This document shows positions 53,765-61,900 of a DNA stretch of 64,000 nt, one piece after another. Source of the stretch: JAAZCI01 sp046462535 (GTDB taxonomy: Bacteria > Pseudomonadota > Gammaproteobacteria > Cardiobacteriales > Wohlfahrtiimonadaceae); contig JBKGVF010000020.1 of assembly GCA_046462535.1 (NCBI GenBank), forward strand, positions 234,553 to 298,552, read 5' to 3'. The notes beneath the pieces were generated by a model that saw only the letters and a program-made list of their open reading frames with translations, was not told where the DNA came from and made no database searches. The translations under genes and the position numbers were made by a program. Each line of letters opens with the position of its first letter. Position 1 is the stretch's first letter.

Positions 53765-54547
53765 GTGCGTTTTAAATTAAGAGCTTTACTAGGTATTGGC
53801 GTAATGATGTTCATGAGTCAATCAATGGCGGATGACTCTGTTATCCCTATGGATCAACCCCTTCCCGAAGGCTTCAAGCCCAATATTGAGATTGGTAAGC
53901 ATATAGCAGAGACCACCTGTGTTTCTTGTCATGGTCAACGCGGTGATGGAATGATGCGTATTGATGGAAGTGATCCTATTGAGCTGCCATCAATGTATCC
54001 TAAATTAGCTGGACAACATCACAACTATATCGTACAGCAGTTGCGTGACTTTCAAGCCAGCTACCTAAAAGAGGAAGAGATGCAAGGCTCGCTTCGACAA
54101 GATCCTAACATGATGGCCTATGTAACTAGCCCGATGATTGAAGCTGTTCCTGGCGAAGGACATAAAGTGCTCGATGCTGAAACAGCAGAGCATATTGCAG
54201 CATTCTTCTCTAGCCAAGAGCCCCACTATGGAAGCGCTAATGAGGCGTTAGCTGAGCGTGGTGCTCAGATCTATCATGGTGGAGATTTAGAGCGTAATAT
54301 TCCTGCCTGCGCAGCATGCCATAGCCCAACAGGTCAAGGGAATGGCCCAGCTAACTACCCAAAATTGGCTGGTCAACATAGTGAGTACACTGAAGCACAA
54401 CTCGTTAAGTTTAGAAGTGCTGAGCGTGCTAATGACCCTTCCCGCATGATGAGAGATATTGCTGAACGCCTTAGCGATGATGAGATTAAAGCAGTCTCCT
54501 CATACATTGAGGGATTAAAGCCTCGTCCAAAAACACCACGCCCATAA
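53765..54547 (+). CDS. Dihaem cytochrome c4
   Basis: Periplasmic electron carrier, in related bacteria donating to cbb3-type oxidase. The 260 residues have a signal peptide (to about residue 22), then two class I cytochrome c domains: first haem CVSCH (52-56) with FxxP-like SMYPKLAGQH, second haem CAACH (182-186) followed by GPANYPKLAGQH; Met ligands probably in the segments around 124 and 213-214. The start is GTG at 53765, ten bases after GGAG. The long loop between domains (about 95-135) is larger than I expect for this family. Alone before dsbA; ends in a structured terminator. Confidence 0.93.
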   Translation: MRFKLRALLGIGVMMFMSQSMADDSVIPMDQPLPEGFKPNIEIGKHIAETTCVSCHGQRGDGMMRIDGSDPIELPSMYPKLAGQHHNYIVQQLRDFQASYLKEEEMQGSLRQDPNMMAYVTSPMIEAVPGEGHKVLDAETAEHIAAFFSSQEPHYGSANEALAERGAQIYHGGDLERNIPACAACHSPTGQGNGPANYPKLAGQHSEYTEAQLVKFRSAERANDPSRMMRDIAERLSDDEIKAVSSYIEGLKPRPKTPRP

Positions 54548-54589
54548 ATATCATTGCCACCCTTATCAGGGTGATGCAGAGTGATGGGA

Positions 54590-54656
54590 AGCCAGCAGAA
54601 TATTGATTGTAACAAGGGAATATCTCCCTTAAACAGATCAAATAGCTGGCTTTTTT
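54590..54656 (+). terminator. Long, internally structured terminator after cytochrome c4
   Basis: AGCCAGC (54590-54596) pairs with GCTGGCT (54645-54651), followed by a T run. Inside, TTGATTGT can pair with ACA-bulge-ATCAA, and AAGGGA with TCCCTT, so the whole forms one long, interrupted hairpin of about 62 bases. An additional small hairpin CACCCT/AGGGTG lies just upstream (about 54558-54573). Visual pairing only. Confidence 0.6.
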
Positions 54657-54731
54657 ATTCCTCTCTTTTACTTAAAATAATCTACAATAAGAGACTCTAA
54701 TCAAGAGAGCAAACAACAGAAGGATAACCTT

Positions 54732-55421
54732 ATGCTAAAATATTTCATTACCCCTCTTCTCCTCTTCTCCCTTATTGCACCGGCTACGGCACAGATGCCG
54801 CAAATGGGCCAAGAGGTCTTAACCCTTGATAAACCAACACTACCGATTCGAGGTGATAAGAAGCCGATTGAGGTGGTTGCTATCTTCTCTTATGGCTGCG
54901 GTTACTGCTACAACTTAGAACCATACCTTAATCAGTGGGTAGAGCAACAACAGGAGCAGGGTGATATTACCTTTATTCATCTTCCAGTTCCGGGTGAGGG
55001 GATCAACGAGATCTATACAAAGACCTATCTCACCCTACTCGCCCTTAAAAAAGTTGATAAGGGGCATCAGCTCTTCTTTGATGCTGTCATGAAGCGCACT
55101 CGCTTTACTAGCCCAAAACAGGTGGCGAAATTTATGGCTAAAGAGGGAGTCGCCACAGAAGAGGAGTTTCTTAAAAACTGGGATTCCTTCACCGTTAAGA
55201 CCAATTACAATAAGGCAATCGATCTAGTAGCCAACCAATATCACGCTACCCATACCCCAATTCTTATTGTAGATGGCCGCTACTTTCTAGATATCTCAAC
55301 GGCTAATAGCATCACTCCTAATCAGGAGAATCCTTACCAGCAGACGATAACTATCTTAAATCGCCTAGTGGAAGAGATTCGTAGTGAGCGAGAGCAAGCC
55401 GATAGTGAAGAGGCAGCATAA
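54732..55421 (+). CDS. dsbA: Thiol:disulfide interchange protein, DsbA family
   Basis: Periplasmic oxidoreductase that introduces disulfides. Signal peptide (about 1-20, LLLFSLIAPATA), then VVAIFSYGCGYCYNLEPYL with active-site Cys56 and Cys59, the DsbA helical insertion, and the cis-Pro loop HTPILIVDG. The dipeptide between the cysteines is Gly-Tyr, not the Pro-His of E. coli DsbA; this dipeptide tunes redox potential. 229 residues, slightly longer than usual, with a Glu-rich tail. AGAAGGA upstream of the ATG. Confidence 0.9.
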   Translation: MLKYFITPLLLFSLIAPATAQMPQMGQEVLTLDKPTLPIRGDKKPIEVVAIFSYGCGYCYNLEPYLNQWVEQQQEQGDITFIHLPVPGEGINEIYTKTYLTLLALKKVDKGHQLFFDAVMKRTRFTSPKQVAKFMAKEGVATEEEFLKNWDSFTVKTNYNKAIDLVANQYHATHTPILIVDGRYFLDISTANSITPNQENPYQQTITILNRLVEEIRSEREQADSEEAA

Positions 55422-55497
55422 CACTCCTCGCTCTTTAGAGTAATCACCGATCTATGGGCTAATTTATTTAGCCCTTTTTAACTTATCTGAGAGTATT

Positions 55498-56310
55498 ATG
55501 AAGTTCGAACACACCCTAAACCCCGTCCTAATAGAGTTAGGACCTGTCGCCCTACATTGGTATGGCCTGATGTATCTACTTGCCTTAGGGAGTGCTATTT
55601 TACTTGGCCGCTATCGCGCAAAATCTCCAAACTCAGGATGGGAGCCCGATCAAGTCAGTGACCTAGCCTTCTATCTCTTTATTGGCGCGATATTAGGAGG
55701 GCGTATAGGGTATAGCCTCTTCTACAATTTTCAGCAATTTGTGGCAAACCCTCTCTCCATTATTGGCTGGAGCAATGGGAAGATTGAATGGAGCGGTATG
55801 AGCTTCCATGGCGGGCTACTTGGAGTGCTCATCGCTACCCTCTTTATGGCACGCCGCTATCAGAAGAACTTCTGGGATATTACCGATTTTATTGCTCCCT
55901 TAATTCCCCTAGGTCTCTTCTTTGGCCGTATTGGTAATTTTATCAACGGGGAGCTCTGGGGAATTCCCACCGACCAATCTTGGGGAATTCTCTTCCCTAT
56001 GGATCCGGAGGGACTCTATCGTCACCCATCCCAACTCTATCAAGCTCTAGGTGAAGGATTGCTCCTCTTCCTCCTCTTATGGCTCTTTACCCGAACGCCT
56101 AAACCACGCTTCGCGGCCTCTGGCCTCTTCTTAATTGGCTATGGAGTTGCTCGCTTTAGTGTAGAGTTCTTCCGAGAGCCCGATCACCATATTGGATATC
56201 TTTTTGGAGATTGGTTTACACAGGGAATGCTCCTCTCGCTGCCAATGATTATCTTTGGTGTTCTCTTAATGACTCTTGCCTATAGAAATAAAGATAAAGG
56301 ATCAGTATGA
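55498..56310 (+). CDS. lgt: Prolipoprotein diacylglyceryl transferase
   Basis: Adds diacylglycerol to the lipobox cysteine of prelipoproteins in the inner membrane. The 270 residues have about seven membrane helices and the Lgt signature FFGRIGNFINGELWG with the conserved Arg/Asn/Glu; also HWYGLMYLLALGSA and the Arg-rich RHPSQLYQALGEG. Its stop overlaps the thyA ATG by 4 bases. Confidence 0.97.
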   Translation: MKFEHTLNPVLIELGPVALHWYGLMYLLALGSAILLGRYRAKSPNSGWEPDQVSDLAFYLFIGAILGGRIGYSLFYNFQQFVANPLSIIGWSNGKIEWSGMSFHGGLLGVLIATLFMARRYQKNFWDITDFIAPLIPLGLFFGRIGNFINGELWGIPTDQSWGILFPMDPEGLYRHPSQLYQALGEGLLLFLLLWLFTRTPKPRFAASGLFLIGYGVARFSVEFFREPDHHIGYLFGDWFTQGMLLSLPMIIFGVLLMTLAYRNKDKGSV

Positions 56311-57101
56311 AAGAATATCTCTCCTTAATGCGCGATGTTCGCGATAATGGTACCTATAAGGATGATCGCACAGGGACGGGAACCTACTCCCTCTTTGGGA
56401 AGCAGATGCGTTTTAATCTGCAGCAGGGGTTTCCGCTTGTAACCACAAAAAAGCTCCATCTTCGTTCAATTATCTATGAGCTCCTCTGGTTTTTAAAAGG
56501 GGAGACCAATATCACCTATCTGCAAAAAAATGGGGTGCGTATCTGGAATGAGTGGGCCGATGATGAGGGGAACCTAGGTCCTGTTTATGGCGCTCAATGG
56601 CGTAGTTGGCGCAAAGCAGATGGCTCGGTTGTCGATCAGATTAGCGAGCTGGTTACCGCCATCAAAGAGAATCCTAACTCCCGCCGCTTAATTGTTAGTG
56701 CATGGAATGTCGGAGAGCTAGAAGCGATGGCTCTTCCCCCCTGTCATCTCCTTTTCCAATTCTATGTAGCCGATGGCCGCCTCTCTTGTCAGCTCTACCA
56801 ACGATCAGCAGATCTCTTTCTAGGAGTCCCCTTCAATATTGCTAGTTACTCTCTGCTGACACATATGATTGCTCATGTCTGCAATCTTGAGGTAGGTGAC
56901 TTTATCTGGACAGGGGGTGATTGCCACCTCTATAGTAACCACTTAGAACAGGCAGATCTGCAATTAAGCCGGGATCCCTTGCCCCTTCCCTCGTTACGCT
57001 TTAAGAAGCAACGAGATTCAATATTTGATTTTGAGTATGATGATTTTATTATCGAAAATTATCAATCTCACCCTACAATTCGTGCAGAGGTGGCTGTCTA
57101 A
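56307..57101 (+). CDS. thyA: Thymidylate synthase
   Basis: Methylates dUMP to dTMP with methylene-THF. The 264 residues have the E. coli length and the catalytic Cys146 in LPPCHLLFQFYV, plus DRTGTGTYSLFGKQMRF, RSADLFLGVPFNIASYSLL and GDCHLYSNHL. lgt-thyA coupling is a common gammaproteobacterial arrangement. Confidence 0.99.
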   Translation: MKEYLSLMRDVRDNGTYKDDRTGTGTYSLFGKQMRFNLQQGFPLVTTKKLHLRSIIYELLWFLKGETNITYLQKNGVRIWNEWADDEGNLGPVYGAQWRSWRKADGSVVDQISELVTAIKENPNSRRLIVSAWNVGELEAMALPPCHLLFQFYVADGRLSCQLYQRSADLFLGVPFNIASYSLLTHMIAHVCNLEVGDFIWTGGDCHLYSNHLEQADLQLSRDPLPLPSLRFKKQRDSIFDFEYDDFIIENYQSHPTIRAEVAV

Positions 57102-57583
57102 TGACCCCTATTGCCCCTATCATCCCCGACGACCAACTGGTCTATGCCTATACTGATGGTGCCTGTAGCGGCAACCCTGGGCCCGGCGGTTGGGGGGTTG
57201 TCTTAAAATATCGGCACCATAAAAAAGAGTTATCGGGATACCTTCCTGATACCACAAATAATCGGATGGAATTGCTTGCAGCGATTAAGGCTCTTGAGGC
57301 ATTAAAGCGCCCCTGCCACGTTGCTTTAACCACCGACTCCCGCTATGTACAGCAGGGTGTATTACACTGGCTAGATGGCTGGATTCGTAATAACTGGCAG
57401 ACGGCACGAAAAAAGCCTGTGCTGAACCAAGATTTATGGAAGCTACTTCTGATCCAGAGAGAGCGCCACCTCTCTATCGACTGGCGCTGGGTTAAGGGGC
57501 ACTCAGGCCATCCTGAGAATGAACGCGCAGATACATTAGCGACCGAAGCGGTCGCCAATAGAGGAGGTATAGTAGATGAGTAG
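57101..57583 (+). CDS. rnhA: Ribonuclease HI
   Basis: Degrades RNA in RNA:DNA hybrids. Catalytic set visible in 160 residues: Asp19 in YTDGACSGNPGPGGWG, Glu57 in NNRMELLAAIKAL, Asp79 in LTTDSRYVQQGV and Asp144 in ENERADTLA; the basic handle LDGWIRNNWQTARKKPV is present. The thyA stop and its ATG overlap by one base (TAATG), and it overlaps dnaQ by 8 bases; rnhA-dnaQ adjacency matches E. coli, where they are divergent rather than co-directional. Confidence 0.98.
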   Translation: MTPIAPIIPDDQLVYAYTDGACSGNPGPGGWGVVLKYRHHKKELSGYLPDTTNNRMELLAAIKALEALKRPCHVALTTDSRYVQQGVLHWLDGWIRNNWQTARKKPVLNQDLWKLLLIQRERHLSIDWRWVKGHSGHPENERADTLATEAVANRGGIVDE

Positions 57584-58247
57584 GCAGATCGTTCTGGATA
57601 CTGAAACAACCGGGTTTGACCATGAGAATGGTGATCGTATTGTTGAGATTGGCTGCATTGAGATGGTTGATCGCATCATTACTGATAACCACTTCCATGT
57701 CTATATCAACCCTGAGCGGGAGATGCCTCTCGATGCTTTTGAGATCCATGGCTTAAGCACCGAATTTCTTAGTGACAAACCTCTCTTTGCAGAAGTGGGT
57801 CAATCCTTTCTCGATTATGTCGATGGTGCTGAACTAATTATCCATAATGCCCCATTTGATATTGGCTTTCTAAACTTTGAGCTAACCCGAATGGGACTTC
57901 CTAAGGTGACCGAGCGCTCACCTGTAATCGATACTTTAGTGATGGCAAGGGAGCTCTACCCTGGCCAGCGTAATACCCTCGATGCCCTCTGTCGGCGCCT
58001 CGATATTGATAACTCAGATCGTACGCTACATGGGGCGCTTATCGACTCTGTTCTCTTAGCGCAAGTCTACCTAAATATGACGGGAGGACAGGAGACCCTA
58101 CTCTTTAATGAGCCCCTTCCTAACGAAACGACATCACAAGCAACAAAATCAAAGAGCCCTACCACCCGTAAGCCTCTCCCTATTATAAGGGCTACAGAGG
58201 AGGAGCTTAAAGCCCACACCCAATTTATGGCGGAACTGAAAGCATAA
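57576..58247 (+). CDS. dnaQ: DNA polymerase III epsilon subunit
   Basis: 3'-5' proofreading exonuclease of the replicase. In 223 residues: exo I LDTETTGFD (Asp8, Glu10), exo II IIHNAPFDIGFLNFE, exo III HGALIDSVLLAQVY, and QETLLF near residue 180, a likely beta-clamp-binding motif. The C-terminal segment (RATEEELKAHTQFM) resembles the part that binds the polymerase subunit. Co-directional with rnhA; the start lies inside the rnhA 3' end. Confidence 0.97.
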   Translation: MSRQIVLDTETTGFDHENGDRIVEIGCIEMVDRIITDNHFHVYINPEREMPLDAFEIHGLSTEFLSDKPLFAEVGQSFLDYVDGAELIIHNAPFDIGFLNFELTRMGLPKVTERSPVIDTLVMARELYPGQRNTLDALCRRLDIDNSDRTLHGALIDSVLLAQVYLNMTGGQETLLFNEPLPNETTSQATKSKSPTTRKPLPIIRATEEELKAHTQFMAELKA

Positions 58248-58271
58248 AAAAGGCTGCCCTATGTGGCAGCC
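58246..58271 (-). terminator. Intrinsic terminator of the MltD-like gene
   Basis: On the minus strand GGCTGCC (58271-58265) pairs with GGCAGCC (58258-58252), a 7-bp GC-rich stem with a 6-base loop, then six T bases. It overlaps the dnaQ stop and lies past the end of the convergent mltD gene. Confidence 0.8.
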
Positions 58272-58308
58272 CCTCCTGATCATTACTGACCCCTTACTTA
58301 ACTGGTAC

Positions 58309-59265
58309 TCAACTTGCTACTAACTCCTCCCCTGTCACCTCTACCTCCTCCACCACCTCAATAGCTAACTCTTCTAGCTTGCGCCGCTTGAGAGTATTGT
58401 GGGGCAGTAAGACCGCATAGTGATCTAAAGCAGATGCATTTAGTTGGGGATTAAAGCGTTGAATCACTGCTTCATCATCAACAATCTCTTTTAAATCTGA
58501 TAGAGATGAAACCTCTAACTCTACTAATTTAGGAATCTCTTCAGTAGGAATATCTAATCGCTCCTCTTCAAGGGCAAGCTGTGAGAGTGCTAATACTTTA
58601 GGAATATACTCCTGTGTAACATTGGGAAGGGATAATGACCAATAATCCGCCTTCTTATCGGCCTGCTGATTCCGCTTTATGCTTCCTAAGACACGCCCCT
58701 CACCAGCATTATAGGCGGCCATTGTTAAGAGCCAATCACCATCGAACATCTTATTAAGATACTCAAGGTAGGTTAAGGCGGCATCGGTAGAGGCTTTAAT
58801 ATTATAACGGCCATCAATCTGCTGCCCTACCTCAACACCAAAGACCCGTGCAGTCGGCCCCCCTAACTGCCATAATCCCACATGATGACCACGATTTGAT
58901 GCATCCGGACGGTAGCTGCTCTCTACTAAGGGGATAAACGCTAACTCTGCAGGCAATCCACGGCGATTAAGCTCCGCGAGGATATACTTCAACATAATCA
59001 CCCCCTCCTCATCGAGGTGACTAAAGATTGTGATATTATCCGATTCGAAGCGAGCAATCTGCTGCTGAACACGAGGATGCTCTTGGTTGTAATCGATCTG
59101 CAATCCCTCTTCAACCACCTCTGCTAAAGGGCGCTCCCCCTCCAGGTCACTCCCCTTCGTGGCACTCTCCCGCTCTAAGTCGTTGCTAACGGCACACGCT
59201 TGTAAGATAACTAAAAAAATAAATGATATAATAACCCGCTTAATATCGGTCTGTTTTTCACTCAT
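58309..59265 (-). CDS. mltD: MltD-like membrane-bound lytic murein transglycosylase
   Basis: Cuts murein glycan strands at the outer-membrane face. Lipoprotein signal: basic start, hydrophobic stretch, and lipobox VILQAC with Cys24. The SLT domain follows: IPLVESSYRPDASNRG with catalytic Glu115, VGLWQLGGPTAR, and MAAYNAGEGRV. MltD of E. coli (452 residues) ends with LysM repeats for murein binding; this protein (318 residues) has no LysM I can recognise and ends in a Glu/Val-rich tail. Named by domain; other SLT families are possible. Confidence 0.85.
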   Translation of the reverse strand: MSEKQTDIKRVIISFIFLVILQACAVSNDLERESATKGSDLEGERPLAEVVEEGLQIDYNQEHPRVQQQIARFESDNITIFSHLDEEGVIMLKYILAELNRRGLPAELAFIPLVESSYRPDASNRGHHVGLWQLGGPTARVFGVEVGQQIDGRYNIKASTDAALTYLEYLNKMFDGDWLLTMAAYNAGEGRVLGSIKRNQQADKKADYWSLSLPNVTQEYIPKVLALSQLALEEERLDIPTEEIPKLVELEVSSLSDLKEIVDDEAVIQRFNPQLNASALDHYAVLLPHNTLKRRKLEELAIEVVEEVEVTGEELVAS

Positions 59266-59296
59266 TGTTATATGCTTTCTCTATTGACGAGCGCTA

Positions 59297-59326
59297 AGTA
59301 TAGCAACTTTAAAAAAAGAGCTTCAA
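59297..59326 (-). promoter_or_regulatory. Promoter candidate for the MltD-like gene
   Basis: On the minus strand TTGAAG (59326-59321), 18 bases of spacer, then TATACT (59302-59297) with the TGC extension just before it. The expected start would be near 59290, about 25 bases before the ATG at 59265. Confidence 0.55.
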
Positions 59327-59445
59327 TTTGATTTTTACATCACCTCTATTGTAGAGGGATCCTTTTGAATCAAAAAGCAGAGTAAATTTGAGTAGACAAG
59401 CAACCCTTTTTATCGCACACTAAACTTTTATAAAGAGAGTATGTA

Positions 59446-59904
59446 ATGGCTCTAGAGCAGCAAAAACGAATTCTTCTCCTTAATGGGGTTAATCTCAATA
59501 TGTTAGGAAGACGTGAACCTGATACCTATGGGGCAGAGACATTACCTGCCATAGAGCGATCACTTATCGAGCATGCTAAGCAGCATTCCACTACTCTCGA
59601 CACTTTTCAATCTAATCGTGAATATGAGCTGATAGAGGCGATTCATAATGCTGTCGATCAATATGATGGCATCATCATCAATCCAGGAGCATTCACCCAT
59701 ACAAGTATTGCATTACGAGATGCCTTTTTAAGTGTAGATCTCCCCTTCTTTGAGGTACATATCTCCAATATCTATCGGCGTGAGTCCTTCCGCCACCACT
59801 CCTATCTATCCGATATTGCCGCAGGGGTTATTATTGGGGTTGGGACACAGGGATATCATCTAGCACTGATAGGGCTTATCCACTTATTAGATGAGCAGTG
59901 TTAA
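59446..59904 (+). CDS. aroQ: 3-dehydroquinate dehydratase, type II
   Basis: Third step of the shikimate pathway, trans-dehydration. The 152 residues hold LLNGVNLNMLGRREPDTYG with catalytic Tyr28 and nearby Arg, NPGAFTHTSIALRDA, VEVHISN-like FFEVHISNIYRRESFR with the catalytic His, and AAGVIIGVGTQGYHLAL. Lies immediately upstream of accB-accC, the common gammaproteobacterial order. Confidence 0.98.
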   Translation: MALEQQKRILLLNGVNLNMLGRREPDTYGAETLPAIERSLIEHAKQHSTTLDTFQSNREYELIEAIHNAVDQYDGIIINPGAFTHTSIALRDAFLSVDLPFFEVHISNIYRRESFRHHSYLSDIAAGVIIGVGTQGYHLALIGLIHLLDEQC

Positions 59905-59930
59905 AGCATAAAACTAATATTGATTTCGAT

Positions 59931-59955
59931 ACGGTTCAGATAGAGCCGTGTTTTT
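59931..59955 (+). terminator. Terminator or attenuator between aroQ and accB
   Basis: ACGGTTC (59931-59937) pairs with GAGCCGT (59943-59949) with one G-T pair, and a T run (59951-59955) follows. It ends only about 23 bases before the accB ATG, leaving no room for a separate promoter downstream, so accB-accC transcription probably reads through it. Confidence 0.55.
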
Positions 59956-59977
59956 ATTCTTAAGGAGTCTTAATTTG

Positions 59978-60448
59978 ATGGACATTAAAAAAATAGAGAA
60001 ACTTATTGAGCTTTTAGATCAATCGAGCGTTGCTGAGATTGAGATCTCTGAAGGGGAGGAATCCCTTCGAATCTCTCGAATGCCCAGTAGTGATGGGATG
60101 GTAGTTCAGAGTACTGCTCCCCAATATCTACAAACCATTCCCCAGCAACCCCAAGCGGCAGCTCCTGCAGCCCCCCAACCTGAAGCTGATGCCGCAGGTG
60201 ATGCGTTACCGGAAGGTCGGGTTATTAAATCCCCCATGGTAGGTACCTTCTACCGTGCTGCCTCACCCACCTCTGACCCCTTTATTGAGGTTGGGCAAAC
60301 CATTAGTGCTGGCGATACAATCTGTATTGTTGAAGCGATGAAGATGTTTAATCAGATTGAGAGTGATCTCTCTGGTAAAGTTGTTTCTATCTTGGTGGAA
60401 GATGGCGCCCCCGTTGAGTACGATCAACCATTAATTGTCCTTGAATAG
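59978..60448 (+). CDS. accB: Biotin carboxyl carrier protein of acetyl-CoA carboxylase
   Basis: Carries CO2 on biotin for malonyl-CoA synthesis. ATG at 59978, ten bases after AAGGAG, gives 156 residues as in E. coli; the open frame to 59948 only reads through a T tract. N-terminal domain (MDIKKIEKLIELLDQS), Ala/Pro-rich linker (about 45-75), biotinyl domain with Lys122 in VEAMKMFNQ as the biotinylation site. Nine bases before accC. Confidence 0.98.
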   Translation: MDIKKIEKLIELLDQSSVAEIEISEGEESLRISRMPSSDGMVVQSTAPQYLQTIPQQPQAAAPAAPQPEADAAGDALPEGRVIKSPMVGTFYRAASPTSDPFIEVGQTISAGDTICIVEAMKMFNQIESDLSGKVVSILVEDGAPVEYDQPLIVLE

Positions 60449-60457
60449 GGGGATAGA

Positions 60458-61810
60458 ATGATTGAAAAAGTACTTATTGCAAATCGTGGTGAGATTGCGC
60501 TTCGTATTCTTCGTGCCTGTAAAGAGCTCGGGATTAAGACGGTAGCAGTCCACTCAACCGGCGATAGCGATCTTAAGCATGTTCGTCTTGCGGATGAGTC
60601 GGTCTGTATTGGTCCCTCCTCCCCACTAGAGAGCTACCTAAATATCCCAAGCATTATTGCAGCTGCAGAGCTTACTGATAGTCAGGCAATTCATCCTGGT
60701 TATGGCTTCTTAGCAGAAGATGCTGACTTTGCTGAGCAGGTGGAGTCATCCGGCTTTATCTTTATTGGCCCATCGGCAGAGACAATCCGCATTATGGGGG
60801 ATAAGGTTGCTGCTAAAAAGACGATGATTGAGGCAGGTGTTCCCTGCGTTCCCGGTTCTGAAGATGCGCTCGATGATGATGATGAGAAGAATCTCGCTCT
60901 CGCTCGTGAAGTGGGCTATCCCGTCATTATTAAAGCCGCTGGTGGTGGTGGTGGTCGTGGGATGCGGGTCGTTGAGCGGGAAGAAGATCTTATCGGTGCT
61001 ATTAAGCAGACGAAAAATGAAGCTGCTACAACCTTCGGTAATCCGATGGTCTATATGGAGAAGTATCTTGGCAATCCTCGCCACATTGAGATTCAGGTCT
61101 TAGGGGATGGGCAGGGCAATGCAATCCATTTAGGAGAGCGTGATTGCTCATTACAGCGCCGTCATCAGAAGGTGTTAGAGGAGGCCCCCGCTCCCGGCTT
61201 AACCGATGAGGAGCGTGCTGCCATTGGTGAGGCGTGTGTTAATGCCTGTAAAAATATCAACTATCGTGGTGCAGGAACTTTTGAGTTTCTCTATGAGAAT
61301 GGGGAGTTCTTCTTTATTGAGATGAATACCCGTATTCAGGTAGAGCACCCAGTTACAGAGATGTTAACTGGTGTTGATCTTGTGCGGGAACAGCTGCGTA
61401 TTGCCAGCGGTCTTCCATTAAGCATAAAGCAGGAGGAGATCACCTTTGAAGGGCATGCCATTGAGTGCCGTATCAACGCTGAAGATCCCCATACTTTTAT
61501 GCCATCACCTGGAAAGATCACTACCTATCATCCACCGGGCGGTCCCGGTATTCGCATCGATACCCATATCTATGCGGACTATACGGTCCCTCCTTACTAT
61601 GACTCAATGATTGCGAAAATTATCGCCCACGCTCCAACGCGGGAGATGGCCATCGCACGGCTAAAAAATGCCCTCAATGAGCTGGTTATTGAAGGGATCA
61701 AAACTAACACACCCCTCCATCTTGAGATTCTTGAAGATGAGGGCTTCTTAGAGGGTGCAGTGAATATCCACCATCTTGAGAAGATGTTAGATGAGTTAAA
61801 AAAGCAATAA
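60458..61810 (+). CDS. accC: Biotin carboxylase subunit of acetyl-CoA carboxylase
   Basis: ATP-dependent carboxylation of AccB biotin. The 450 residues show the biotin carboxylase N-terminal domain (ANRGEIALRILRACKELGI), ATP-grasp with the Gly-rich loop AAGGGGGRGMRVV, HLGERDCSLQRRHQKVLEEAPA, EMNTRIQVEHPVTE and the C-terminal EGHAIECRINAEDP block. Same length as E. coli AccC (449). Confidence 0.99.
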   Translation: MIEKVLIANRGEIALRILRACKELGIKTVAVHSTGDSDLKHVRLADESVCIGPSSPLESYLNIPSIIAAAELTDSQAIHPGYGFLAEDADFAEQVESSGFIFIGPSAETIRIMGDKVAAKKTMIEAGVPCVPGSEDALDDDDEKNLALAREVGYPVIIKAAGGGGGRGMRVVEREEDLIGAIKQTKNEAATTFGNPMVYMEKYLGNPRHIEIQVLGDGQGNAIHLGERDCSLQRRHQKVLEEAPAPGLTDEERAAIGEACVNACKNINYRGAGTFEFLYENGEFFFIEMNTRIQVEHPVTEMLTGVDLVREQLRIASGLPLSIKQEEITFEGHAIECRINAEDPHTFMPSPGKITTYHPPGGPGIRIDTHIYADYTVPPYYDSMIAKIIAHAPTREMAIARLKNALNELVIEGIKTNTPLHLEILEDEGFLEGAVNIHHLEKMLDELKKQ

Positions 61811-61837
61811 ATAGCCATTTAATTGAATTATTGCAAA

Positions 61838-61875
61838 CAAAAAGAGCCCCATAAGTCCGCAACTTATGGGGCTCT
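61838..61875 (-). terminator. Terminator between convergent accC and hemH
   Basis: AGAGCCCCATAAG (61843-61855) and CTTATGGGGCTCT (61863-61875) form a perfect 13-bp stem with a 7-base loop. On the minus strand a short T run (TTTTTG) follows, fitting hemH termination; on the plus strand the tail CTCTCTTAT is a weaker U run, so it may also serve accC. Confidence 0.85.
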
Positions 61876-61900
61876 CTCTCTTATATTACTACTACTTTCC

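Noticed and set aside
60937..60960. GGT-repeat tract in accC
   Set aside because: Encodes the conserved Gly-rich ATP-grasp loop; ordinary coding sequence.
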